NCBI RefSeq assembly: GCF_019492055.1 | Contig: NZ_JAICBX010000004.1 | Coordinates: 434,001 to 498,000, forward strand | Length of the DNA: 64,000 bases | Direction of reading: 5' to 3' | Source: Flavimaribacter sediminis | GTDB lineage: Bacteria; Pseudomonadota; Alphaproteobacteria; Rhizobiales; Rhizobiaceae | The notes under the pieces: model-generated | The model's database searches: none | Told to the model about the DNA's origin: nothing | The model's input: the letters and a program-made list of their open reading frames with translations, nothing else | Position numbers and translations under genes: made by a program | Shown: positions 53,101 through 62,077 of the stretch, one piece after another | Numbering within the stretch: position 1 is the stretch's first letter | Layout: every line of letters starts with the position of its first letter

Positions 53101-53400
53101 TTCGATTTCCTCCCAATGTAATTGCCTGGCGGTCTCGGTTCCAGGAACCTTCAATCCATCCTCACCGCCTGTCGCTTCGGAAAAGTCACCGTTACGATAA
53201 CAAATTTGGTATTACCAGATTGCCTTGATTGTCAAGGAGGTGTTTAAATCCTCCCAAACGGTTTTGATGTTGGATAGCCAATGTGTCTTTCCTCCAAAAT
53301 AAACATTCTTGCTAGTCCAACCATGCCTCCGGACAGTGCGTGCGCCATCCCCGGATTGTCGCTGGAATGGCCAAAACTGGCCAGACCAGATTGCTCTATA
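53101..53400. other. 300-bp intergenic region with promoter for the sugar transporter
   Basis: No ORF here is convincing. The region contains operator C (53207) and a degenerate copy TGGCCAGACCA + GATTG (53378-53393). The stretch from 53195 to 53310 is AT-rich, as expected around a promoter. Confidence 0.6.
53207..53217. promoter_or_regulatory. Operator C of a three-site set
   Basis: TGGTATTACCA followed by GATTG, the exact mirror of operator A's centre, upstream of the binding-protein gene. Its reverse strand reads CAATCTGGTAATACCA, as in sites A and B 9.5 kb away. Confidence 0.7.
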
Positions 53401-54021
53401 TCAAACATCGGCGTCCTCTTCCGCTTCGCTTTGGGCAGCCGTTATCATGGCCTGCGCCGCCCAGAGGGCCGTGTTGCGGGCCTCTTCGTCGTCAAGGCCC
53501 CATATGTCCTTCAGGACCACCATGGCTTCGATGCCGAAAGTCAGCGACAGAGCCTGGTTGAGGCGTTTGACCTGCGCCTCGGGAAGATCGAGCTCGCGTA
53601 TTGCGCTGGCCAGGAGCTGTCGACGATGCCCCCGGCCCAACGTGGTGTCCGCGCCATCGGTTTCGAGCGACTGGCGAAGAGCGGCCCGGAAGGTCGCCTC
53701 ATGCTCATAGAGCCTGGGGAAGGCCGTCGAGAAAAGCGAGTCGATGCGGTCTCGTCCCGTTGCGCCGTCGTCCCAGTCGAGAATGGGACCAAGCGCTTCT
53801 GCGACCACCGCGCGAAGCATATCCGCCCGTGTCGGAAAATACCGGTAAGCCGTCGACCGCGATACGCCGGCTGCTTCAGCCACTTCGCTGACAGAAGGAG
53901 ACAATCCGCGTCGCATCATGTCGTTCGCGGTGTTCACCATCAGAGCCCAGGTCCTCGCCGACGCGCCCTTGAGCGCAGTCGGAGGGTCGCCGGTTTCGTT
54001 GCGTTGACGTGGGACATCCAT
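53401..54021 (-). CDS. TetR family transcriptional regulator
   Basis: A 206-residue regulator from ATG 54021 (ATG 54045 would add eight residues and cover the palindrome at 54029-54044). The helix-turn-helix reads SEVAEAAGVSRSTAYRYFPTRADML. The helical ligand domain follows, with an acidic C terminus EAEEDADV. It is divergent from the UPF0261 operon and probably controls it. Confidence 0.9.
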   Translation of the reverse strand: MDVPRQRNETGDPPTALKGASARTWALMVNTANDMMRRGLSPSVSEVAEAAGVSRSTAYRYFPTRADMLRAVVAEALGPILDWDDGATGRDRIDSLFSTAFPRLYEHEATFRAALRQSLETDGADTTLGRGHRRQLLASAIRELDLPEAQVKRLNQALSLTFGIEAMVVLKDIWGLDDEEARNTALWAAQAMITAAQSEAEEDADV

Positions 54022-54028
54022 CCCAATA

Positions 54029-54044
54029 TGGTACTGCAGTCCCA
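54029..54044. promoter_or_regulatory. Palindrome upstream of TetR gene, possible operator
   Basis: TGGTACTG/CAGTCCCA is a 16-base palindrome with one mismatched pair. It lies eight bases from the TetR start and 70 bases before the UPF0261 gene. Confidence 0.45.
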
Positions 54045-54113
54045 TTTTTGGTCAAGTGGGTTTTTCAGCAGGCCGCAATCAGAATGGCCGTCGGGTTCCG
54101 GGAGGAGTGCGCA

Positions 54114-55310
54114 TTGCGCGTAGTTCATGTTGTCGGCACAGCCGACACCAAGGGAGAAGAGCTTGCATACCTGCGCGATCTCATCGTTGCTGCTGGGCAA
54201 GAAGCCGTAATTGTCGATCTGGGTATAAGATCCCCGAGCATCCTGACTGACATATCCGCGAATGACGTCGCATCCTGCCATCCAAATGGTGAAGACGCCG
54301 TATTGGGAGCCGACGACCGCGGAACCGCCGTATCGGAGATGGGAAGAGCATTCGCGGAGTGGTGCCGGCGCCATGCCGGGGAGATTACCGCAATCATCTC
54401 GGTCGGCGGCGGCGGCGGAACGTCAATTGCTTGCTCAGGCATGCGGGAACTGCCTTACGGCGTCCCGAAATTCATGGTCTCGACACTCGCCTCGGGCGAC
54501 GTGGCGCCATATATCGGCACGTCCGACATCATTATGGTTCCCTCTATCACCGATATTGCCGGGCTGAACCGCCTGAGTCGGGTGATTCTTTCGAATGCCG
54601 CCCATGCGTTGGTCGGAGCGGTAAATTCTCCGCCAGCGGTGGTGGATGACGAAAAGCTCGCAATCGGTCTGACGATGTTCGGCGTGACCACACCTTGCGT
54701 CACCGCCATTACGGATCGGCTGGGTTCGCGATACGACTGTCTTGTATTCCACGCGACCGGAACCGGCGGACGTTCCATGGAGCGACTGCTTGAGCAGGGT
54801 TTCATTTCCGGTCTGGTCGACATAACCACGACCGAGATAGCCGACCTGCTCTTCGGCGGTGTCCTCGCCGCAGAGCCGGATCGACTGAATGTAGTGGCGC
54901 GAACCGGCGCACCCTGGGTCGGTTCGGTTGGCGCGCTCGACATGGTAAATTTCTGGGCTCCGGAAACGGTTCCGGAACGCTTTCGGGACAGGAAGTTCTA
55001 CCGACACAATCCGAACGTCACCCTGATGAGGACAACGCCGTCGGAAAATGCGGAAATGGGGCGCTGGATCGCCGATAAACTCAATAAATGCGATGGTCCC
55101 GTGCGGCTGCTGTTACCTGAAAAGGGCCTGTCGGGACTCGATATCGAAGGCGGCGAGTTCTGGGACCCACAAGCTGATGCGGCCCTGTTCGAAGCCATTC
55201 GCGACAGCATCGATGATAAGAGCCGCCTGGTTTTCCTGCCTTGCCACATCAATGACCCGGAATTTGCCGATGCGGCAGCCGAGATATTTCAGACGCTGAT
55301 GGAGACCTGA
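54114..55310 (+). CDS. UPF0261 / Tm-1-like ATP-binding domain protein
   Basis: A 398-residue protein from TTG 54114, chosen because GGAGGAG lies six bases upstream and the family N terminus [16 protein letters not shown] follows directly. The UPF0261 family matches the N-terminal domain of plant Tm-1, an ATP-binding viral RNA replication inhibitor, and its bacterial function is unclear. Conserved parts are [45 protein letters not shown] and a C-terminal [11 protein letters not shown]. The stop overlaps the next ATG (TGATG). Confidence 0.9.
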   Translation: MRVVHVVGTADTKGEELAYLRDLIVAAGQEAVIVDLGIRSPSILTDISANDVASCHPNGEDAVLGADDRGTAVSEMGRAFAEWCRRHAGEITAIISVGGGGGTSIACSGMRELPYGVPKFMVSTLASGDVAPYIGTSDIIMVPSITDIAGLNRLSRVILSNAAHALVGAVNSPPAVVDDEKLAIGLTMFGVTTPCVTAITDRLGSRYDCLVFHATGTGGRSMERLLEQGFISGLVDITTTEIADLLFGGVLAAEPDRLNVVARTGAPWVGSVGALDMVNFWAPETVPERFRDRKFYRHNPNVTLMRTTPSENAEMGRWIADKLNKCDGPVRLLLPEKGLSGLDIEGGEFWDPQADAALFEAIRDSIDDKSRLVFLPCHINDPEFADAAAEIFQTLMET

Positions 55311-56155
55311 TGACTGCGATCTCACGAAGGACCATACTTGAACGCTTCCGGTCGATGATCGGGGAGGGCGTGCCGATTATCGGTGGCGGCGCAGGCACCG
55401 GTCTGTCGGCCAAGTCCGAGGAAGCCGGGGGCATCGACCTGATCATTATCTACAATTCAGGCCGCTACCGTATGGCTGGCCGGGGCTCTGCCGCCGGTCT
55501 GCTCGCCTATGGCAACGCCAATGAAATCGTAAAGGAAATGGCATTGGAGGTCCTGCCGGTCGTCAAGCACACGCCTGTCCTTGCCGGCGTCAACGGCACC
55601 GATCCATTCATTCTCATGCCGCAGTTTCTCAAAGAACTGAAGGATATGGGTTTCTCCGGCGTGCAGAATTTCCCGACAGTCGGCCTTTTCGACGGCGCGA
55701 TGCGGCAAAGCTTCGAGGAGACTGGCATGGGATTTGGTCTCGAGGTCGACATGATCGCGATGGCGCACAAACAGGACATGTTGACGACGCCGTATGTTTT
55801 CAACGCTGAGGAGGCCGTCGTAATGACGAAGGCCGGCGCGGACATAGTGGTGGCGCATATGGGCGTGACAACGGGCGGCGCCATCGGCGCCACGTCGGCC
55901 AGGAGCCTCGACCAGTGCGTTGCCGAAATCGACGAGATCGCCGCCGCTGCGCGCAGTGTTCGTGAAGATGTAATTCTGCTTTGCCACGGCGGCCCGATCT
56001 CGATGCCGGAGGACGCCGCCTATGTGCTTTCGAACGCTGACAGGATCCACGGCTTCTATGGCGCATCGTCGGCTGAAAGGCTGCCGGCCGAACGGGCGAT
56101 CGCAGACCAGATACGAGCCTTCAAGGCGGTCAATGTTAAGGGAGGAAAAGAATGA
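55310..56155 (+). CDS. TIM-barrel protein, phosphoenolpyruvate hydrolase-like (Tm-1 C-terminal half)
   Basis: A 281-residue TIM barrel of the PEP-hydrolase-like/Tm-1 C-terminal family: [58 protein letters not shown] and the HMG-V-TTGG loop. In plant Tm-1 this domain is fused to the UPF0261 domain; here it is a separate gene coupled to it by a TGATG overlap. It is probably a lyase/hydrolase in the same pathway as its neighbours. The substrate is unknown. Confidence 0.88.
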   Translation: MTAISRRTILERFRSMIGEGVPIIGGGAGTGLSAKSEEAGGIDLIIIYNSGRYRMAGRGSAAGLLAYGNANEIVKEMALEVLPVVKHTPVLAGVNGTDPFILMPQFLKELKDMGFSGVQNFPTVGLFDGAMRQSFEETGMGFGLEVDMIAMAHKQDMLTTPYVFNAEEAVVMTKAGADIVVAHMGVTTGGAIGATSARSLDQCVAEIDEIAAAARSVREDVILLCHGGPISMPEDAAYVLSNADRIHGFYGASSAERLPAERAIADQIRAFKAVNVKGGKE

Positions 56156-56568
56156 CGGACGTGAAGGATCTTTTCAAATATCCGCGCGATGTCGACGCCT
56201 ACGGTTTCGACTGGGGACAGCTCTCCGTGACGCTCGGACCGAAAGTGAACGATGCAAAGCAGTTCTCGGCGGCCGTGGTGACAGTGCCGCCGGGGCAGGG
56301 ACATTCACGACACAACCATCCCGGCTCCGAGGAAATCATCTTCATCCTCAAGGGAGAGGGCGAACAAATGATCGAGGATGAGACGGGCGCTCCGCATACC
56401 GAAACAGTCTCTGCCGGATGTTCGGTGTTCATTCCCGAAAGCCGATTCCATTCGACGCTTAACACCGGTTCGGAAGAGATGCAGATTTTCGTAGTGTATT
56501 CGCCTGCGGGTCCCGAAGAGCTGTTGAAGGAAATGCCAGATTTCCACCTTATTCCAGCGAAAGTCTGA
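56152..56568 (+). CDS. Cupin domain protein
   Basis: A 138-residue single cupin: motif 1 [21 protein letters not shown] and motif 2 with ESRFHSTLN, giving a metal site of three histidines and a glutamate. It overlaps the TIM-barrel stop by four bases. It may be an isomerase or dioxygenase-like step or a small-molecule sensor. The residues do not decide which. Confidence 0.87.
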   Translation: MTDVKDLFKYPRDVDAYGFDWGQLSVTLGPKVNDAKQFSAAVVTVPPGQGHSRHNHPGSEEIIFILKGEGEQMIEDETGAPHTETVSAGCSVFIPESRFHSTLNTGSEEMQIFVVYSPAGPEELLKEMPDFHLIPAKV

Positions 56569-56571
56569 ACA

Positions 56572-57750
56572 ATGGATATTAATTCTACCGACACTCTGCC
56601 GTACGATTTCAACCATTTGGACGATTTGATGGAGGAGGCTGGCATCGACGTCCTGCTCGCCACATCAAAGCACAATGTCCAGTATCTGTTGGGCGGGTAC
56701 AGATTCATCTTCTTTTCGGCGATGGACGCTATCGGACACAGCCGCTACCTGCCCATCATCGTTTATGTCAGGGGCGCACCGGAAAAGACCGCTTACATAG
56801 CGAACAGGATGGAGGGGATGGAGCATGCCAACAATCCGTTCTGGACCCCGCATTTCAAGCCGGTCGCATGGGGGTCGACTGACGCGATGGCCGATGCGAT
56901 TCAGCATCTGAAATCGGCGGCGCCCGCATCGCCGCGGATCGGTATTGAGCCTGGTTTCTTGCCGATTGACGCCGCCCAAAATCTGGTCGCGGCCTATTCC
57001 AACGCGCCTCTTGTGGACGCCTGCGGCGTTCTTGAACGACTGCGTGCTGTGAAGACGCCAGCCGAACTCGCCCTGTTGAAGGACGCCTCGGAGCGTATCG
57101 GCCAGTCCATGCAGGCGACCATTACAGCGTCTCGCGAAGGGTCGACCAAGCATGAGATTATCGAAAGACTGCGGCAGGAGGAGACCGGTCGAGGGTTGCA
57201 GTTCGAATATGTTCTGTTGACGCTTGGCGCCTCTCACAACCGCGCTGCATCCGGCCAGTCGTGGGCCAAAGGAGAGGTTCTTTCCATCGATTCCGGCGGC
57301 AATCTCGATGGCTACATCGGCGACATCTGTCGTATGGGCGTTCTGGGCGAGCCGGACTCGGAACTGGAAGATCTCCTGGAGGAAATCGAAACCATTCAGC
57401 AGGCGGCGTTCTCGAAGGTGCGCGCCGGGGCTCTCGGCGGCGACCTGATTGAAGCCGGACAGCAGGCGCTGGCGAAGCAGCCGAACCGTAACAGCACGGA
57501 TTTCTTTGCTCATGGAATGGGCGTCATCACACACGAGGCGCCTTTCCTCATGACCAATCATCCGGTTGCCTATGAAGGCGTTGACGCCGACAAGCCGCTG
57601 AAAGCGGGCATGGTCCTTTCTGTCGAAACGACGATGCAGCATCCGAGCCGGGGCTTCATCAAACTGGAGGATACGCTGGCGGTCACCGAAAACGGTTTCG
57701 AGCTCTACGGGAGCGAAGGCCGTGGATGGAACCGCGGCGATACGGCGTGA
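56572..57750 (+). CDS. M24 metallopeptidase-fold protein (Xaa-Pro peptidase/creatinase type)
   Basis: A 392-residue pita-bread fold protein. All five metal ligands can be read: two aspartates in SIDSGGNLDGYIGDICRMG, His in AHGMGVITHE, Glu in SVETTM and Glu in KLEDTL. This favours an active di-metal peptidase (prolidase-like) over creatinase, which lacks the metals. The N-terminal creatinase-type domain precedes it. It lies three bases after the cupin gene in the five-gene operon. Confidence 0.89.
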   Translation: MDINSTDTLPYDFNHLDDLMEEAGIDVLLATSKHNVQYLLGGYRFIFFSAMDAIGHSRYLPIIVYVRGAPEKTAYIANRMEGMEHANNPFWTPHFKPVAWGSTDAMADAIQHLKSAAPASPRIGIEPGFLPIDAAQNLVAAYSNAPLVDACGVLERLRAVKTPAELALLKDASERIGQSMQATITASREGSTKHEIIERLRQEETGRGLQFEYVLLTLGASHNRAASGQSWAKGEVLSIDSGGNLDGYIGDICRMGVLGEPDSELEDLLEEIETIQQAAFSKVRAGALGGDLIEAGQQALAKQPNRNSTDFFAHGMGVITHEAPFLMTNHPVAYEGVDADKPLKAGMVLSVETTMQHPSRGFIKLEDTLAVTENGFELYGSEGRGWNRGDTA

Positions 57751-57798
57751 GCAAAGCGACCGCTTTCCACGCATAAACGTTCAAGAGAGGAGAATATC

Positions 57799-58425
57799 AT
57801 GAATGGCAAACGCATACTCATGCTGATTGGCGAATATTCGGAAGAATACGAAATCTTCGTCGTGCAGCAGGCGCTGGAGGCCTTGGGCCATACAGTCGAT
57901 ATCATTTGTCCGGAGACCAAGAAGGGCGATCGGGTGACCACCAGCGTCCACGATTTCGCACCGGGCATCATGACGTGGACGGAGCACAAGGGTCATGCAA
58001 TCGAGGTGACGCAGGACTTCGACGCCACCACAACCGAGAGCTATGATTCCGTGTATATCGCCGGCGGTCGCGGACCCGAGTATATCCGCACCTACGAGCG
58101 GGTCCGGGAGATCGTCCGCGAGTTTCACCGGGATGACAAACCGATCGCCGCAATCTGTCACGGCGTGCAGGTATTGGTCGCCGTACCGGAGGTCATTGCC
58201 GGCAAGCGGATTTCCGGTTTGTTCACGACGCAGCCGGAGATTGCCTTGACCGACGCCACCTATGTCCCGATCGGAGGCAAGGAGGCCCTGCGTGACGGCA
58301 ATCTTGTGACCGCCGAGGGCTGGACGGCGCTCGCAGCCTTCATACGCGAATATCTCGTCGTACTGGGCACCGAAATCGTTCACCACCCAATCGGAGCTTC
58401 AGGCGATATGGCTGCCGCCGAATAG
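57799..58425 (+). CDS. DJ-1/PfpI family protein
   Basis: A 208-residue DJ-1/PfpI-type protein. The nucleophile is C120 in AAICHGVQ, and the paired glutamate is in GEYSEEYE near residue 16. A GAGAGGAGA ribosome binding site precedes the ATG. It is last in the operon, 48 bases after the M24 gene, with no terminator visible between them. Possible roles are deglycase-like, glyoxalase-like or amidase activity. Confidence 0.88.
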   Translation: MNGKRILMLIGEYSEEYEIFVVQQALEALGHTVDIICPETKKGDRVTTSVHDFAPGIMTWTEHKGHAIEVTQDFDATTTESYDSVYIAGGRGPEYIRTYERVREIVREFHRDDKPIAAICHGVQVLVAVPEVIAGKRISGLFTTQPEIALTDATYVPIGGKEALRDGNLVTAEGWTALAAFIREYLVVLGTEIVHHPIGASGDMAAAE

Positions 58426-58649
58426 ACGACGATGCTGTGCAAATAAGCGATCGCCGGCTGCAGAACATCGACGCAGCCTGAAAAAGCGAGGCGGCGCGTG
58501 CGCCTGAAAACTGCGCGCTATTTTGGGGATTTTGCTCCGTGCGCGACATCGTTGCGCCGGACGGCGATCCGAAGAACAGGATACGTGATTGCTTCGCATC
58601 GACACCCACAGCGGCTGGGCGTCTGAACCCGCGTGGGCTGACGTTTAGG

Positions 58650-59006
58650 TCAATCTCTAAAGTACCTCTTAGAGGTCACCTTACCGGTTTCGCCATCGAA
58701 ATCGATGACGAGATTCGATCCGTCGAAGCCGTTGCTGTAGCCGATGTAGATATCGTCTCCGTCTTTGTCGTAGCCGAAGCGGTAGCCGAACCAACCGGAC
58801 GATTTATCGTCGCGACCTTCGGCGAAATCATCGAGCGCTGAGATAACCTCTTCGCGATCCATGACGACGTCGATGGTCTCGGAAAGACGCTCTACTGGGT
58901 TTATGTAGAGAATCTGTATGGTGAAAAATACACTCAAGAAGCCCGCCGCCAGGATCGCAACGATCGCTCCAACCACAAGAAACAACCGTCGCAATATTCT
59001 GATCAT
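58650..59006 (-). CDS. Small membrane-anchored protein of unknown function
   Basis: A 118-residue protein with one N-terminal hydrophobic segment (LFLVVGAIVAILAAGFLSVFF) and an acidic outer domain rich in Asp, Gly and Tyr (GYRFGYDKDGDDIYIGY). The Asp-rich loop might bind a metal or Ca2+ (inference). It overlaps the preceding permease by four bases, making it the third gene of a coupled operon. I know no family for it. Confidence 0.65.
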   Translation of the reverse strand: MIRILRRLFLVVGAIVAILAAGFLSVFFTIQILYINPVERLSETIDVVMDREEVISALDDFAEGRDDKSSGWFGYRFGYDKDGDDIYIGYSNGFDGSNLVIDFDGETGKVTSKRYFRD

Positions 59007-59572
59007 GAAGACGGCTCCGGTTTAACGTCTTCCGTCACAGCCGGACCGTCCGGAATATGGTCGCGCGTATCGCCGACCGCGCCCGACAATATAACCAGCA
59101 GTGCGATCAGGCCAACGAGCGGCGGCAGATACCAGCTGGCAAGAAGCCGGGTCGCGACGAACCGGCCGCCCAGGATCGGCAGCTCATAGACCATGACCCG
59201 GTGAAGGCCGAGGATCGACCAGGAAGTGAGCAGCGCCACCATCTGCGGTTCGCCGGCGCCGCCCTGCCACACCAGCAGCGCCAGCGGAAACGACACGAAG
59301 GGTCCGCCGGGAAGAAGCGCGCCGATCGCAGTCGCGGTCGCCATTCCGATGAGCCCGGTGTCGCGACCGAGAAGCTCCGCGATCAACGAACTTGGAAGCA
59401 GCGCGCCAAGAAGTCCGGCGGCGATCACGGCGACCGGCAGCCGGATCAGCAGCGGCCTGATCTGCCGTCCCGTCGCGCGAAAGACCTCGGGAATTTTCCC
59501 GGGCGAACGTTGCGCGAGCACTGCGAGCAGCGCCAGCGAAATCGCCGCCAGTATGTAGAATCCGAACCCCAT
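59003..59572 (-). CDS. Half-size permease, distantly ArsP/YraQ-like (second of a pair)
   Basis: A 189-residue membrane protein with about five hydrophobic segments. The central motif GALLPGGPFVSFPLALLVW and the following ...GLHRVMVYELPILG pattern mirror the ArsP_1 permease repeat, but the cysteines of the ArsP/YraQ motif are absent. ArsP-type proteins are about 300 residues with two repeats; this protein has one. It begins directly after the stop of its upstream homologue, so the two probably form a heterodimer equal to one full permease. Confidence 0.72.
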   Translation of the reverse strand: MGFGFYILAAISLALLAVLAQRSPGKIPEVFRATGRQIRPLLIRLPVAVIAAGLLGALLPSSLIAELLGRDTGLIGMATATAIGALLPGGPFVSFPLALLVWQGGAGEPQMVALLTSWSILGLHRVMVYELPILGGRFVATRLLASWYLPPLVGLIALLVILSGAVGDTRDHIPDGPAVTEDVKPEPSS

Positions 59573-60196
59573 CTAACCGATATCCGGGCGTATCGAGGGA
59601 AAGCGGCGCACCAGCCACCGTGCGGCGAAGCCGGCGATGATTGGCGCGGGCAGGCTGCAGAAGAAGCGCAGCATCGAGAAATCAAAGCCCATGAAGGGCG
59701 CCTCCCAGACGAGCAGCCGGTTCAGCCCGATGGTCGCCCAGGCCAGCAGAAACGCGATCATGCAGCCGATATCCGCGCCGGCCGCAATGAAGGCGAGCGC
59801 CAGCGGAAAGGAGGCGAAGGGACCGCCAGGCATGATCGCGCCGATGATCGTCGCTCCGATCAGGCCCTTGAGGCCCGAACTCTGGCCAAGCCATTTGCCG
59901 ACCGTGTCTTTCGGAACCATCACGCTGACAAGGGATGCGAGAAACAGGCCGACCGCGATTTGCGGCAGCAGTCCGACGGCGAGGAAAACGGATTCGGACA
60001 GCGACTCGACGACCGCATCCGACCCGCGCTGCATCGCCAGCGTAATGGCCGCGATGACGCCAAGCGCGGCAAAGAACAATGTCATCTTGTCGAAGAGGCC
60101 GCCCTGTTTTGCTTTCTTGCCGCCGCCTTCCGGCGGGTCTGCGTTGTTTTCGGCGGGCGTGGGCGGTAGGGACGTGTCTTCAGCCTGCTTGTTCAT
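59573..60196 (-). CDS. Half-size permease, distantly ArsP/YraQ-like (first of a pair)
   Basis: A 207-residue membrane protein with a charged N-terminal tail (about 30 residues), then about five hydrophobic segments and the repeat motif GAIMPGGPFASFPLALAF followed by AFLLAWATIGLNRLLVWEAPFMG. Like its neighbour it contains a single repeat and lacks the cysteine motif. The stop abuts the next ATG. The cargo is unknown. The family includes metal/metalloid efflux and other permeases. Confidence 0.72.
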   Translation of the reverse strand: MNKQAEDTSLPPTPAENNADPPEGGGKKAKQGGLFDKMTLFFAALGVIAAITLAMQRGSDAVVESLSESVFLAVGLLPQIAVGLFLASLVSVMVPKDTVGKWLGQSSGLKGLIGATIIGAIMPGGPFASFPLALAFIAAGADIGCMIAFLLAWATIGLNRLLVWEAPFMGFDFSMLRFFCSLPAPIIAGFAARWLVRRFPSIRPDIG

Positions 60197-60421
60197 GCCG
60201 TGAAGGAATCTCCGGATGACGCGTGTTCACGTGATGTCGGAGACCCTTATGCGACTGTCGACGGCAATATGCAAATCAATGCAGGTGGATATGATTGATA
60301 TGTTAAGCAAATACGACTTGATGAGATTGCAACGCATCCTGAAAATGTCATTGAGGGTGGAACGAGCGCTCCAACCGGTGAAGGTAGCGTCGGGGGCAGG
60401 CGTCTGGAATCGGAGGCGCGA

Positions 60422-60658
60422 TCAACAACGGATCATCACAAGAGCGTAAGCGACACCGAGCGCAATTCCAGTCACGATCAGCGCGATCAGCAGACCTGCG
60501 GCGAACCAGAGACCGTCTCGAACGCCCAGTCCGAGAGCCAGCAACGCGATGGCGAGCGCTGCAGCATCCGCAAAAGCTGGGAGAGACGCTTGGTCTGGCG
60601 CGGTTGCGAATTGCGTCCCGTGAGCCGTTATATGCGGGCGTCCGTCCGTGCAAGACGC
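60422..60658 (-). other. Start-less hydrophobic open frame continuing the terC frame after its stop
   Basis: Directly after the terC TGA the same frame stays open for 78 codons. It encodes two likely membrane segments (ALAIALLALGLGV and WFAAGLLIALIVTGIALGVAYALV) before the stop at 60422. There is no ATG or GTG early in it; the first usable codon is a TTG near the middle. It might be a degraded gene fragment, a small gene from a TTG start, or a stop-codon readthrough product. Coding status is uncertain. Confidence 0.35.
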
Positions 60659-61657
60659 TCACTGCGGTCTCTCCGCGGCCTTGCCTGCAGCGGTTCTGTC
60701 GCGATGATCCCGCCACACCGAATAGACGACGCCGCCGGCGAGAATCGAAAGCGTGACGCACAGTGAAATCCAGGCTGGAATCGACTCAAGGCCCAGGAGG
60801 CTGGATGTGAGCACCTTGGCGCCGATGAAAACGAGAATCAGCGCAAGCGCTTGAGACAGATATCTGAATCTCTGAAGCAGCGGCGCGAGGGCGAAATACA
60901 ATGCGCGCAGGCCGAGGATTGCAAAGATGTTCGAGGTATAGACGACATACGGATCCGTGGTGATCGCAAAGATCGCGGGTATCGAATCGACGGCGAATAT
61001 GACGTCAGCCGTTTCCACCATGACCAGCGCCAGGAACAGGGGCGTGAGGTGATATTTCAGCTTTCCGCCGGCGTCAGGCAGGCGCACGACGAGTTTGCCG
61101 TCATGCAGTGCCTCGGTCACTCGAAAATGACGATAAACCCAGCGAAGCAGGATGTTCGATCCCGGATCATATTGCTTGTCGCCGGAAATCATCAGCCGAA
61201 ATCCGGTGAAAACCAGGAAAAAGGCGAACACGTCGAGCAGCCACTCGAACCGCATCACAGCCGCTGCGCCGGCTCCGATCATGATGCCGCGCAAAACTAT
61301 TACGCCGGCGATGCCGTAGATCAGAAGCTTGTGCTGATAGGGACGCGGGATAGCGAAATATCCGAAGATCATCGCGATCACGAAGATGTTGTCCATGGCG
61401 AGGCTTTTCTCGACCACGAACCCCGTCAGATAATCGAATGCGGCGTCGCGTCCGAGCGCATAACCGATCCAGAGCGAAAATGCGATTCCGATCGAGATGT
61501 AGAACGCCGACAGATACAGGCTTTCGCGAAATCCGATGTCCCGCCGCCCGCGGTTGATGACGCCGAGATCAAGCCCCAGCAGCACAAGAACGAGCACGAG
61601 AAACGAGAGCCACATCCACAAGGGGTAGCCGAACGCGTCGACAAGCATGAGACCCAC
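60659..61657 (-). CDS. TerC family integral membrane protein
   Basis: A 332-residue protein with about nine hydrophobic segments. It has the TerC/Alx landmarks: LGVINRGRRDIGFRESL, YLTGFVVEKSLAMDNIFVIAMIF (the acidic VEKSLAMDN motif) and ETADVIFAVDSIPAIFAIT with FIVYTSNIFAILGLR-like text. Alx/TerC proteins are associated with manganese export and metal loading of exported proteins. The GTG start at 61657 has GGAGG nine bases upstream. No yybP-ykoY riboswitch was recognised in the leader. Confidence 0.9.
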   Translation of the reverse strand: MGLMLVDAFGYPLWMWLSFLVLVLVLLGLDLGVINRGRRDIGFRESLYLSAFYISIGIAFSLWIGYALGRDAAFDYLTGFVVEKSLAMDNIFVIAMIFGYFAIPRPYQHKLLIYGIAGVIVLRGIMIGAGAAAVMRFEWLLDVFAFFLVFTGFRLMISGDKQYDPGSNILLRWVYRHFRVTEALHDGKLVVRLPDAGGKLKYHLTPLFLALVMVETADVIFAVDSIPAIFAITTDPYVVYTSNIFAILGLRALYFALAPLLQRFRYLSQALALILVFIGAKVLTSSLLGLESIPAWISLCVTLSILAGGVVYSVWRDHRDRTAAGKAAERPQ

Positions 61658-61852
61658 TTCAAGTCACCTCCATTGAGGCAGCTCTTTGAGCGGTCTTGTT
61701 GCGTCAGATCCGTGGGAGCTGGCCGGAGACGGCGGTTGCGCTCCGACGCAGGTTCAGATGGGATGAGCATTGAGCGTGCGCAAGGGAGGCCCCGGTCAAT
61801 ATTTTATTCGACCCTCCGTCTCGGCAGACGGAGGGCTTGCCCATGCGAAATG

Positions 61853-62077
61853 TTACCGGGCGCTCGCCACCTCGTATTCCGAGGAATCGAGCGAGCCGTC
61901 AGCATTCGTGTCGGCCGCTTTGAACCTGGCTTCGTCCATTTTCATTCCGGACGCTGCTTCGTCCATGGATATGGTTCCATTGCTGTCAGCGTCGACTGAT
62001 GCGAAACCGGCGCCGTTGTTGCACCCGGCTGCCGCAACGATGCCAATGAGGGCGCACGCCACGACGTATCTGTTCAT
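61853..62077 (-). CDS. EF-hand lipoprotein
   Basis: A 74-residue protein from ATG 62077 with a signal peptide and lipobox AAAGC (Cys 19). Two EF-hand loops are complete: DADSNGTISMDE and DTNADGSLDSSE, with acidic ligands at positions 1, 3, 5 and 12. It is a likely Ca2+-binding envelope protein. Monocistronic, divergent from the small membrane protein gene. Confidence 0.82.
   Translation of the reverse strand: MNRYVVACALIGIVAAAGCNNGAGFASVDADSNGTISMDEAASGMKMDEARFKAADTNADGSLDSSEYEVASAR

Noticed and set aside
60216-60449. 77-residue ORF on the plus strand
   Set aside because: It has many internal methionines, no good ribosome binding site, and overlaps the promoter side of the permease operon and the hydrophobic frame on the other strand.
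61658-61852. yybP-ykoY (manganese) riboswitch before terC
   Set aside because: I looked for the conserved GGGGAGUA and paired helices expected in front of Alx/TerC genes and did not find them in the leader.
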